Shown: positions 9,049 through 16,040 of the stretch, in pieces
Layout: each line of letters starts with the position of its first letter
How positions within the stretch are numbered: the first letter of the stretch is position 1
From: Hymenobacter baengnokdamensis
GTDB taxonomy: Bacteria > Bacteroidota > Bacteroidia > Cytophagales > Hymenobacteraceae
Direction: 5' to 3'
Length of the DNA stretch: 64,000 nt
Assembly: GCF_008728635.1 (NCBI RefSeq)
Contig: NZ_CP044285.1
Span: 2,418,001-2,482,000 of the forward strand
The notes under the pieces: model-generated
Seen by the model: the letters and a program-made list of their open reading frames with translations, nothing else
Told to the model about the DNA's origin: nothing
The model's database searches: none
Translations under genes and position numbers: made by a program

Positions 9049-10041
9049 ATGATTAAGGTTTACTTCGACGGAATCCGTAAGCAAATTTTATCAGAATTAG
9101 ATAATGCGACTCAAAAAATAAGTGTTGCAGTGTACTGGTTTACTAACGAAGCTCTACTTGAGAAGTTAATGAACAAACTTGATTCAGGGTTAAGTGTTGA
9201 GGTAATTATACATAATGATTACATAAATAATAGAGAGAGCGGACTTCCTTTTCAAGGCTTTATAAATAAAGGAGGAAAGTTCTATTTTTCTAATTCTGAA
9301 CATCCGATGCATAATAAATTTTGCATCATTGATGACAAAGTGGTTATAAATGGTTCGTATAATTGGACTTATTATGCAGAGGATAAAAATAGAGAAAACG
9401 TTTTAGTAATTAAAGATGAGCAGACTGTATTAGAAGAGTTTAGTCTTGAGTTTGAACGGTTAAAGTCTCTGACAAATCTAGTGGATGATATTCGTGTTTT
9501 GACAAAATTTGAAGTTGACGAATTCAATCAATTAAAAGCAAGAGATTATCTTGCTAATGATATTATCTACAGAGCAAAGGACACAGGTAGAAACGATATT
9601 GTGGATGAGGCTTTTCAACTAGCTCCTGGTAATATTGAAGTTCAACAAAGAGCAGTTGACCTTTCTTTGACTAAAAAATGGCGCTTGAAGCATTCGATAG
9701 GCACGAGTTTGATGCATGATAGGTATTTGATTATCGTGCCGAAGGGAAAAATGCTGCCATTTTCTGATGTGAAAATAGTGCAAACTGTTTCTGATAACCA
9801 AAGAAGCTCAGCAGCTACTATACATTATGGTGAAAATACTAAAGCAAGCCTTAACAAACAGTTTGCTGAAATAGAACTAATGGGCTTGCCTCCCAAGCCG
9901 GCTGGCGAAGCTAAGATTAAGTATACAGTTACTGTTGATATTTATGGGGTTCTGCGAATAGAAAAAATGTCATTAGATAATGGGAGGTGTGCGCCAGTCA
10001 CTAAAAAAATAACGGGCTTGTTAGAAGAAATACTAGAGTAG
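9049..10041 (+). CDS. Phospholipase-D-like nuclease domain fused to an Hsp70 substrate-binding-like domain
   Basis: This 330-residue protein is strongly AT-rich. Residues 1-145 form one PLD domain with a single HKD motif, HNKFCIID (His88, Lys90, Asp95), followed by GSYNWT, as in Nuc-type enzymes that dimerise to make one active site. Residues ~150-210 are helical. Residues ~214-330 follow the DnaK substrate-binding domain in order: SIGTSL...P, a TVSDNQ step, TIHYGE, N-FAEIELMGLPPKPAGEAKI and TVDIYGVL. This matches DnaK's DNQ...GER...F.L.GI.PAP.G...I.V.FDID..GIL. The Hsp70 match is by eye and not confirmed by search. No signal peptide, so probably cytoplasmic. A nucleic-acid or phospholipid hydrolase steered by a peptide-binding module is the simplest reading. 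A defence or quality-control role is speculation. Confidence 0.8.
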   Translation: MIKVYFDGIRKQILSELDNATQKISVAVYWFTNEALLEKLMNKLDSGLSVEVIIHNDYINNRESGLPFQGFINKGGKFYFSNSEHPMHNKFCIIDDKVVINGSYNWTYYAEDKNRENVLVIKDEQTVLEEFSLEFERLKSLTNLVDDIRVLTKFEVDEFNQLKARDYLANDIIYRAKDTGRNDIVDEAFQLAPGNIEVQQRAVDLSLTKKWRLKHSIGTSLMHDRYLIIVPKGKMLPFSDVKIVQTVSDNQRSSAATIHYGENTKASLNKQFAEIELMGLPPKPAGEAKIKYTVTVDIYGVLRIEKMSLDNGRCAPVTKKITGLLEEILE

Positions 10042-10049
10042 GTTCAAAG

Positions 10050-10090
10050 TAAAAGCGCCCCGCAGCTAATCGGCTATGAGGCGCTTTCTC
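10050..10090. terminator. Bidirectional terminator between convergent genes
   Basis: AAAGCGCC and GGCGCTTT arms, with an inner CAGCTA/GGCTA pairing, lie between the stop of the PLD gene and the stop of the convergent molybdenum hydroxylase operon. A-rich and T-rich flanks on either side fit termination in both directions. Confidence 0.65.
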
Positions 10091-10107
10091 TTTTACCTAA
10101 CCACTAC

Positions 10108-12375
10108 CTACAGCAGCTTGTCAATCGTCAGCGGCAAATCGCGCACGCGCTTACCGGTAGCGTGATACACAGCATTGGCTACGGCGGCGGCTACGCCGAG
10201 CATGCCGATTTCGCCCACGCCTTTCACGCCGAGCGGGTTGATGATGTCATCTTCCTCTTCGACGAAAACCACGTCGATGGTGTGGATATCGGCGTTGACC
10301 GGGATGTGGTACTCAGCCAGGTTGTGGTTCATGTAGCGGCCGTAGGTGTTGTCGATATGGGTTTCTTCCATCAGGGCCATGCTGATGCCCCAGACCGTGC
10401 CGCCCAGCACCTGGCTACGGGCGGTTTTGGGGTTGAGGATGCGGCCGGCGGCCACGGCGTTTACCACGCGGGTAACGTGCACGGTGCCGAGGTCTTCGTC
10501 CACTTTTACTTCCACAAACACCGCGTTGTGCGAGTGCATGGAGTATTTCAGCATGTTGAGGGGGTTGGGCTGCGCGCCCGACTCGGCCTCCACCTTGGCC
10601 TCGCTGCTGGCGGCTAGCACGTCCTGGATAGCCACCGATTTCTTGATGTCTTCGTTGGCGCGGATGTGGCCGTCGGCAAACTGCACGTCGTCAAAAGCCA
10701 AGCCTTTGAGCGGCGAGTTGTCCAGTTGTTGGGCCAGCTTGAGCAGCTTCTTGCCCAACTCCTGGCAGGTGGCCTGAATGGCCGAGCCCACCGAGGCGGC
10801 CGTCCAGGAGCCGCCCTGCACGGGGGAGAGCGGCAGCGTGGTATCGCCAAGCACCGAGGTCACGTTTTCGATGGGCAGGCCCAGGGTTTGGGCGGCTACC
10901 TGCGTCATGATGGTGTAGGTGCCGGTGCCGATGTCGTTGGAGGCGCTGCTCACCGTGAGGTGGCCGTCGGCGGTGAGGCTGGCCTTGGCGGCCGTTTTCT
11001 GCATGGAGGCATCCCAGCAGCCGGTGGCCATGCCGTAGCCCACGAGCAGGTCGCCGTCGCGCATCGAGCGGGGCTCGGGGCAGCGCTGGCTCCAGCCGAA
11101 GCGGGCGGCGCCTTCGCGGTAGCAGTCGCGCAGGCGCTTACTGCTGAAGGGCTTCTTCTCGGTGGGGTCGGTTTCAGTGTAGTTGAGCAGGCGGAATTCT
11201 AGTGGGTCAACACCGGCCGCATACGCCATCTCGTCCATCGCCGACTCAATGGCAAACGAGCCAGTGGCCGCGCCGGGCGCCCGCATGTCGACCGGCGAGA
11301 ACACGTCGAGCCGCGCCAGCTCGTAGTCAAATTTCCAGTTGGGGCTCTCGTACAGGATGCCCGACCAGTTGACTACCGTCTCGGTAAAGTTTTCAAACTG
11401 CGAGGTTTCGGCCAGGGCCTTGTGCTCCAGCGATTGCAGGTGGCCGTAGTCGTCGGTGGCCAGCTTCACGGTTTGCAGCGTGTGGGGCCGGTGACCGAAG
11501 CTGAACATCTGCTGGCGCGTGAGCGACACGCGCACCGAGTGCTTGAGCTCCAGCGCCGCCAGCACCGCCAGAAACGCCTGGTACTGCGGCCGCAGGCCCG
11601 AGCCGAAGCCCCCGCCGGTGTACTTCGAAATTACCCGCGCCTCGTCCTTGCTTAGCCCGAAAATCTTGCAGATGTACTGTTGCACGTTCAGCGCGCCCTG
11701 CGTCTTATCGTAGATTTTCAGGTGCTTACCCTCGCCCAGCCACTCCACGGTAGTGGCGTACATCTCCATCGGGTTGTGGTGCTGGGTCAGGTGAATGTAC
11801 TCACCCTCGTGCTGGTGCGGCGCTTTGTTGAACGCACCTTCGGCATCGCCCTTCGGCTTGGGCGGCGGCACAAAGCCATCCTTGCCTTTGGGTGCCGGAA
11901 AGCCTTGGGTGCGCTTCGTTTCGAGGTCGGTGTCGTGGGCTACGGCCTCATACTCAATGCGCAGCACCGAAGCCGCGTAGCGGGCCAACTCAAACGTCTC
12001 GGCCACTACCAGCGCCACCGGCTGCATATTAAAGAGGATTTCAGGCTCGTGCAGCGGCCGGAAGGGCGAGCCGCCGGGCGCCACATCGTCCTTATAGCTG
12101 CGGTCGAACCACGCCAGCGACGGCACATTCTCGTGCGAAAAAATCTGCTTCACGCCAGGGATAGCCAGCACGGGCGCGCTGTCAATTCTAGTGATTTTGC
12201 CCTTGGTAATGGGGCTGCTCACCACGTAGCCATACCATTGGTCGGGCACGTTGTACTCGGCAGCGTATTTGGCCGCGCCGGTCACTTTGGCCTTGCCCTC
12301 AAAGCGGCTGGTGGGCTTGCCAATATAGTCGGTACCCAGGCGCACAGTGGGCGGGGTGGCAATAGTCTGGCTCAT
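10108..12375 (-). CDS. Molybdenum hydroxylase large (molybdopterin-binding) subunit, PaoC/YagR-like
   Basis: This 755-residue protein is the catalytic subunit of a xanthine dehydrogenase-family enzyme. The N-terminal Ald_Xan_dh_C domain (KPTSRFEGKAKVTGAAKYAA) is followed by the Mo-binding domains (QHHNPMEMY, GGGFGSGLRPQYQ, VDMRAPGAATGSFAIESAMDE). Near the C-terminus it has GVKGVGEIGMLG, whose Glu is the conserved active-site base. It is last in an operon with the FAD and [2Fe-2S] subunits, overlapping the FAD gene by four bases (ATGA). Family members oxidise aldehydes or N-heterocycles using water as oxygen donor. PaoC of E. coli is a periplasmic aldehyde oxidase, but no export signal appears in this set. 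Confidence 0.94.
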   Translation of the reverse strand: MSQTIATPPTVRLGTDYIGKPTSRFEGKAKVTGAAKYAAEYNVPDQWYGYVVSSPITKGKITRIDSAPVLAIPGVKQIFSHENVPSLAWFDRSYKDDVAPGGSPFRPLHEPEILFNMQPVALVVAETFELARYAASVLRIEYEAVAHDTDLETKRTQGFPAPKGKDGFVPPPKPKGDAEGAFNKAPHQHEGEYIHLTQHHNPMEMYATTVEWLGEGKHLKIYDKTQGALNVQQYICKIFGLSKDEARVISKYTGGGFGSGLRPQYQAFLAVLAALELKHSVRVSLTRQQMFSFGHRPHTLQTVKLATDDYGHLQSLEHKALAETSQFENFTETVVNWSGILYESPNWKFDYELARLDVFSPVDMRAPGAATGSFAIESAMDEMAYAAGVDPLEFRLLNYTETDPTEKKPFSSKRLRDCYREGAARFGWSQRCPEPRSMRDGDLLVGYGMATGCWDASMQKTAAKASLTADGHLTVSSASNDIGTGTYTIMTQVAAQTLGLPIENVTSVLGDTTLPLSPVQGGSWTAASVGSAIQATCQELGKKLLKLAQQLDNSPLKGLAFDDVQFADGHIRANEDIKKSVAIQDVLAASSEAKVEAESGAQPNPLNMLKYSMHSHNAVFVEVKVDEDLGTVHVTRVVNAVAAGRILNPKTARSQVLGGTVWGISMALMEETHIDNTYGRYMNHNLAEYHIPVNADIHTIDVVFVEEEDDIINPLGVKGVGEIGMLGVAAAVANAVYHATGKRVRDLPLTIDKLL

Positions 12376-13397
12376 GGGTTTGAATTCTGGAAAGCGTTGT
12401 CATTCTGCGAATAGTCCATTTCGGTGGCCTGCTTGAGCGCCCGCACGATGGCGCGCTTAGCCAGCTCGATTTTGAAGGTGTTGGAGCCGTAGCCTTTGGC
12501 CTCTTCTACTACCTTGGCGGCCACCTTGCGGAAGGTGTCGGCCGTGGCGGGCTGGCCTTTCAGCATGGCTTCGGCTTCCTTGTCGCGCCAGGGCTTGTGG
12601 GCCACGCCGCCCAGGGCTAGCCGGGCTTCTTTGATGGTATTACCATCCAGCTCCAGCGCCGCCGCCACGCTCACCAGCGCGAAAGCATAGCTGGCCCGGT
12701 CGCGCAGCTTGAGGTAGGTAAAGTTCTTGGCAAATCCCTGGGCCGGCAGGTCGATGCCGGTAATCAATTCGCCGGGCTTCAGGTTGTTATCCAGCTCGGG
12801 CGTATCGCCCGGCAGCCGGTGGAAATCCTCAAACTGGATGGTGCGCTCACCGTCCGGGCCGGCTACCCGCACCACGGCTTCGAGGGCGGCCAGGGCCACG
12901 CACATATCGCTGGGATGGGTAGCAATGCAGCTTTCGCTGGTGCCCAGAATGCCGCACACCCGGTTGTAGCCGCCAATAGCCGAGCAGCCGGTGCCGGGCT
13001 CGCGCTTGTTGCAGGGCGTGGCGAGGTCGTAGAAATAGTAGCACCGCGTGCGCTGCAACAGGTTGCCGCCATCGGTGGCCATGTTGCGCAGCTGCGGCGT
13101 GGCCCCGGCCAGAATGGCCTGGCTCAGCAGCGGGTAGCGGGCCTCTACCTCGGGGTGCCAGGCCGTTTCGGCGTTGGTGGCGAGGGCGCCCAGGCGCAGG
13201 CCACCTTCGGGGGTTTGTTCAATTTTGCCCAGCGGCAGTTTGTGCAAGCTGGTGAGGTGGGTGGGGCGGCTCACGTTTTCCTTCATCAGGTCGATGAGGT
13301 TGGTGCCGCCGCCCAGGTAGGCCGAGCTTTCGTGGCTGGCCTTATCGCGCACGGCTTCGGCAACGCCCGTGGCTTGGGTGAGGGTGAAACTATTCAT
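12372..13397 (-). CDS. Molybdenum hydroxylase FAD-binding subunit, PaoB/YagS-like
   Basis: This 341-residue protein has the FAD_binding_5 domain (SSAYLGGGTNLIDLMKENV; 'AGATPQLRNMATDGGNLLQR') and the CO_deh_flav_C domain at the C-terminus (RDRASYAFALVSVAAALEL). Between them is a cysteine-rich insert with CYYFYD...CNKR...GTGC and later SESCIATHPSDM. In PaoB this insert carries an extra [4Fe-4S] cluster. The cysteines are kept here, so the cluster is probably present. It transfers electrons between the iron-sulfur subunit and FAD. Its start codon lies 14 bases after the small subunit's stop, and its end overlaps the large subunit. Confidence 0.93.
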   Translation of the reverse strand: MNSFTLTQATGVAEAVRDKASHESSAYLGGGTNLIDLMKENVSRPTHLTSLHKLPLGKIEQTPEGGLRLGALATNAETAWHPEVEARYPLLSQAILAGATPQLRNMATDGGNLLQRTRCYYFYDLATPCNKREPGTGCSAIGGYNRVCGILGTSESCIATHPSDMCVALAALEAVVRVAGPDGERTIQFEDFHRLPGDTPELDNNLKPGELITGIDLPAQGFAKNFTYLKLRDRASYAFALVSVAAALELDGNTIKEARLALGGVAHKPWRDKEAEAMLKGQPATADTFRKVAAKVVEEAKGYGSNTFKIELAKRAIVRALKQATEMDYSQNDNAFQNSNP

Positions 13398-13410
13398 AGC
13401 GCGTTGATTA

Positions 13411-13998
13411 TTAGCTGACTGAGCTGGAGGTAGTTGGCTGAGCCGGAATCGTGACGAGGCGGCCGTTGTCCACCGTCACGCGGCCATCGTGCAGCACTTC
13501 CATCACCGCCGACAGGATATTTGGGTAAGCACCGCAGCGGCAGAGGTTGCCGCTCATCAGCTCGCGCACCTCGGCTTCAGTCTTGGCGCGGCCCTCATTT
13601 ATAAGACCTTGGGCCGAGCAAATCTGGCCCGGCGTGCAGTAGCCGCACTGAAAGGCGTCGTGGTCGATAAACGCCTGTTGCAAGGGCGAGAGGTTTTCCT
13701 CGGTACCCAGCCCTTCAATAGTCTGAATGTCCGCGCCCTGATACACGGTGGCCAGGGCCAGGCACGAGTTAATACGCTTGCCTTCAACGAGAATGGTACA
13801 GGCGCCGCACTGGCCGTGGTCGCAGCCTTTCTTGGTGCCGGTGAGGTCCAGGTACTCGCGCAGGGCATCAAGCAGGGTGGTCCAAGGAGCAATTTTAATC
13901 GTGTGGTCCTGGCCGTTAACGTGCAGCGTCACGTCCTCGGCGGGCACCACGGCCGGCGGTATGCGGTCCAGCGGCTGTTGGGTGAAAGGTAAACTCAT
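13411..13998 (-). CDS. Molybdenum hydroxylase [2Fe-2S] subunit, PaoA/YagT-like
   Basis: This 195-residue protein has an N-terminal plant-ferredoxin-type cluster site (KGCDHGQCGACTILVEG, with a further Cys at INSC). A C-terminal four-helix cluster site follows (QCGYCTPGQICSAQGL, then GNLCRCGAYPNI). It starts at the ATG at 13998 and is the first gene of the three-gene operon. E. coli PaoA begins with a Tat signal; here the N-terminus (MSLPFTQQPLDRIPP) has no twin arginine, so the enzyme is predicted to stay in the cytoplasm. No promoter of the TAnnTTTG type is evident in the 240 bases upstream. Confidence 0.94.
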   Translation of the reverse strand: MSLPFTQQPLDRIPPAVVPAEDVTLHVNGQDHTIKIAPWTTLLDALREYLDLTGTKKGCDHGQCGACTILVEGKRINSCLALATVYQGADIQTIEGLGTEENLSPLQQAFIDHDAFQCGYCTPGQICSAQGLINEGRAKTEAEVRELMSGNLCRCGAYPNILSAVMEVLHDGRVTVDNGRLVTIPAQPTTSSSVS

Positions 13999-14236
13999 GT
14001 ACTACTGAGACTAAATGAAACGAGCGATTTAAGCAGTTAAATAATACGGCTTAGCATGGGTTTGCGATGTTTTTAAAAAGTCTAAATAGGCTGGCTGCTA
14101 TGAGGCTACTACCCTGGCAGGTAGCTTTATTACAAGTGAAAAGGCGAAAAAAAGAAGCTGATGCTTTTTATGAAAACCTGTTTTTTAAGCTGGTTTAGCA
14201 GGCTGAGGCTTACGGCTTCTTAGCTGGGCCGCCTAC

Positions 14237-14268
14237 TTGCCCATGTCAGGGCTGCGCCTTTACCTTTG
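14237..14268 (+). promoter_or_regulatory. Promoter of the SAM-riboswitch transcript
   Basis: TTG at 14237-14239 and TACCTTTG at 14261-14268 are 21 bases apart, close to the Bacteroidota vegetative promoter TTG-N19-TAnnTTTG. Transcription would begin near 14274, about 17 bases before the riboswitch aptamer. This supports the aptamer being the leader of the homoserine dehydrogenase mRNA. Confidence 0.65.
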
Positions 14269-14290
14269 CGGCACGCTCCTTCACCGGAGC

Positions 14291-14407
14291 CCTTATCAAG
14301 AAAGGCGGAGGGACAGGCCCGACGATGCCTTAGCAACCAGTAGCGATACGAAGGTGCTAATTCCTGTTCCGAAACCCGGCCCCGGCCGGTTTCGGAAGCA
14401 GATAAGT
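14291..14407 (+). ncRNA. SAM-I (S-box) riboswitch aptamer
   Basis: The sequence follows the S-box consensus in order. The P1 arm CTTATC at 14292 pairs with GATAAG at 14401-14406. Next come AAGaAAGGCGGAGGGACaGGCCC, the GCCTTAGCAACC turn, GAAGGTGCTAATTCCTG, and a GC-rich P4-like hairpin CCGAAACCCGG...CCGGTTTCGG. The element binds S-adenosylmethionine. With SAM bound, P1 is held and the terminator at 14441 forms, stopping transcription before the homoserine dehydrogenase gene. In Bacteroidota SAM-I switches are known ahead of methionine-pathway genes. Confidence 0.92.
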
Positions 14408-14440
14408 TATAAGATGCCGGTTGCCGCCGTGGCGGTGCAT

Positions 14441-14471
14441 GCTCTTCTGACTTGTCGGAAGGGCTTTTTTT
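14441..14471 (+). terminator. Riboswitch expression-platform terminator
   Basis: GCTCTTC and GGAAGGGC pair around a short loop and are followed by seven T. This intrinsic terminator lies between the SAM aptamer and the coding sequence, 80 bases before the start codon. It fits the OFF state of a transcriptional switch. Confidence 0.75.
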
Positions 14472-14550
14472 GGCTCTTCCGGTGAGGAATATCTTGCGTT
14501 AGGGACGGGTGAGTAGGCGTGAATAATATTCACAAAATATTATATTAAAC

Positions 14551-15768
14551 ATGACCCGTACCGACCTCCACATTGGGCTTTTCGGCTTTGGCGTAGTGGG
14601 CCAGGGCCTGCACGCCGTGCTGGCCCGCACGCCCGGCCTGCGCGCCCGCATCGGCCGCATTGCCGTCAGGAGCCGCACCAAGCCGCGCCCGCTGCCCGCC
14701 GAGCTGTTCACCTTCGATAAAAACGACCTGCTGGGCGACCCGGCCCTGACGGTAATTGTGGAGCTGATAGACGACGCCGACGAAGCCTATCTGATTGTAA
14801 AAGAGGCGCTGCTGCGGGGTAAGGCCGTGGTCACGGCCAATAAGAAGATGCTGGCCGAGCACCTGCCCGAGCTCATTGCCATTCAGCAGCAAACCGGCAC
14901 GCCCTTGCTCTACGAGGCGGCCGCCTGCGCCAGCCTGCCCGTTATCCGCAACCTGGAGGAATATTATGATACCGATTTGCTGGAATCGGTGGAAGGTATT
15001 ATCAATGGCTCGACCAACTACATTCTCACGGCTATGCACCGCGACCGGCAGCCCTACGCCGAGGCGCTGGCCCGCGCTCAGGCGCTGGGCTTTGCTGAAA
15101 GCAACCCGGCCCTCGACGTAGAGGGGCTCGATGCCCGCAATAAGCTGGTGCTGCTGCTGGCTCACGCCTTTGGGCTGGTGGTGGCCCCTGCCGATTTGCT
15201 GGCCGTGGGTATTACGGCTATCAGTGAGCTGGCCACGGCCTATGCCCGCGAGCAGGGACTGATAATCAAGCTGGTAGCGGAGGCGCGGCGCCTGCCGGGC
15301 GGCAGACTGGCGGCGGGCGTGCTGCCCACGCTGGTGCGCCCCGGCCACGAGCTGGCGCAGGTGCACGACGAGTTCAACGGTCTCATAACCCAGAGCACAT
15401 TTGCCGACCGGCAGTTTTTTCTGGGGCGGGGGGCGGGAGCTTTTCCTACCGCTTCGGCCGTGCTCAGCGACTTGTCGGCCCTTACCTATGGCTACCGCTA
15501 TGGCTACAAGAAAATTCAGCAGAACGCCCACCTCGCCCTCGCGCCCGATGCGGCCGAAGTAGAGGTGCTGGTGACATTCGACGAGGCCAATGCGCCTGCC
15601 GAAGCCGACTTCTCGGCCGTGCACGAGCAGTTTCGGTCGGCGCAGCGCGGCAACTACCTAACAGGCACTATCGGCCTTGGGCAGCTGGCGCGGGCGGCGT
15701 GGCTGCGCCGGCCGGGCGTGAGCGTGGTGCGGCTGGCCGGGCCGCTGCGGGCTACTATGGCGCCATAG
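14551..15768 (+). CDS. hom: Homoserine dehydrogenase
   Basis: This 405-residue protein has the N-terminal NAD(P) Rossmann turn GLFGFGVVGQGL. The catalytic domain includes VVTANKKMLAEHL, 'LLYEAAACASLPVIRNLEEY' and EGIINGSTNYILTAMH. It reduces aspartate semialdehyde to homoserine, the branch point towards methionine and threonine. There is no N-terminal aspartokinase, so it is monofunctional. The C-terminal third reads past the catalytic domain but without a clear ACT signature. A SAM-I riboswitch and terminator precede it, so methionine supply (as SAM) shuts it off. No metX or other methionine gene follows in the same direction, which is unusual, since hom is often in a metX-hom unit in this phylum. 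Confidence 0.95.
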   Translation: MTRTDLHIGLFGFGVVGQGLHAVLARTPGLRARIGRIAVRSRTKPRPLPAELFTFDKNDLLGDPALTVIVELIDDADEAYLIVKEALLRGKAVVTANKKMLAEHLPELIAIQQQTGTPLLYEAAACASLPVIRNLEEYYDTDLLESVEGIINGSTNYILTAMHRDRQPYAEALARAQALGFAESNPALDVEGLDARNKLVLLLAHAFGLVVAPADLLAVGITAISELATAYAREQGLIIKLVAEARRLPGGRLAAGVLPTLVRPGHELAQVHDEFNGLITQSTFADRQFFLGRGAGAFPTASAVLSDLSALTYGYRYGYKKIQQNAHLALAPDAAEVEVLVTFDEANAPAEADFSAVHEQFRSAQRGNYLTGTIGLGQLARAAWLRRPGVSVVRLAGPLRATMAP

Positions 15769-15817
15769 TAGCCCGGTTTAAAGCAGGTTGCAAGTCAGGG
15801 TACAGGTTGAGCGCGGC

Positions 15818-15906
15818 GGGCTGCCGGCTTTTAGCCGGCTGTCCGCTCGTTGGCTGAACAAGCGGTGTGAACGATGAGCGAACAGCCGGCCAAAAGCTGG
15901 CAGCCC
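15818..15906. repeat. Palindromic repeat, family B full copy
   Basis: A palindrome: GGGCTGCCGGCTTTTAGCCG on the left is mirrored by GGCCAAAAGCTGGCAGCCC on the right, around CCGCTCGTT...AACGATGAGCG. A half copy of the left arm occurs at 19153-19199. It lies between convergent genes and has no coding potential. Confidence 0.75.
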
Positions 15907-15972
15907 ACTCATACGTTAACCTGAAAGATGCGTTAAACAACTCGAATGAGACTGCCCAGCTTGCGAAGGTGC

Positions 15973-16018
15973 TAAAAAAGAGGGTTCGCCGGCTGGCTAA
16001 GCAGCGGCGAACCCTCCG
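15973..16018 (-). terminator. Terminator of the pectate-lyase-like gene
   Basis: On the minus strand, GAGGGTTCGCCG and its complement CGGCGAACCCTC form a hairpin followed by a run of six T. It begins 23 bases after the stop codon of the secreted pectate-lyase-like gene. Confidence 0.8.
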
Positions 16019-16040
16019 GTAAGCGTTGAGCCTTGGGTTG

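Noticed and set aside
10162..12414. Long plus-strand open frames inside the molybdenum hydroxylase operon
   Set aside because: They are antisense to clearly conserved enzyme genes and owe their length to GC-rich codon structure.
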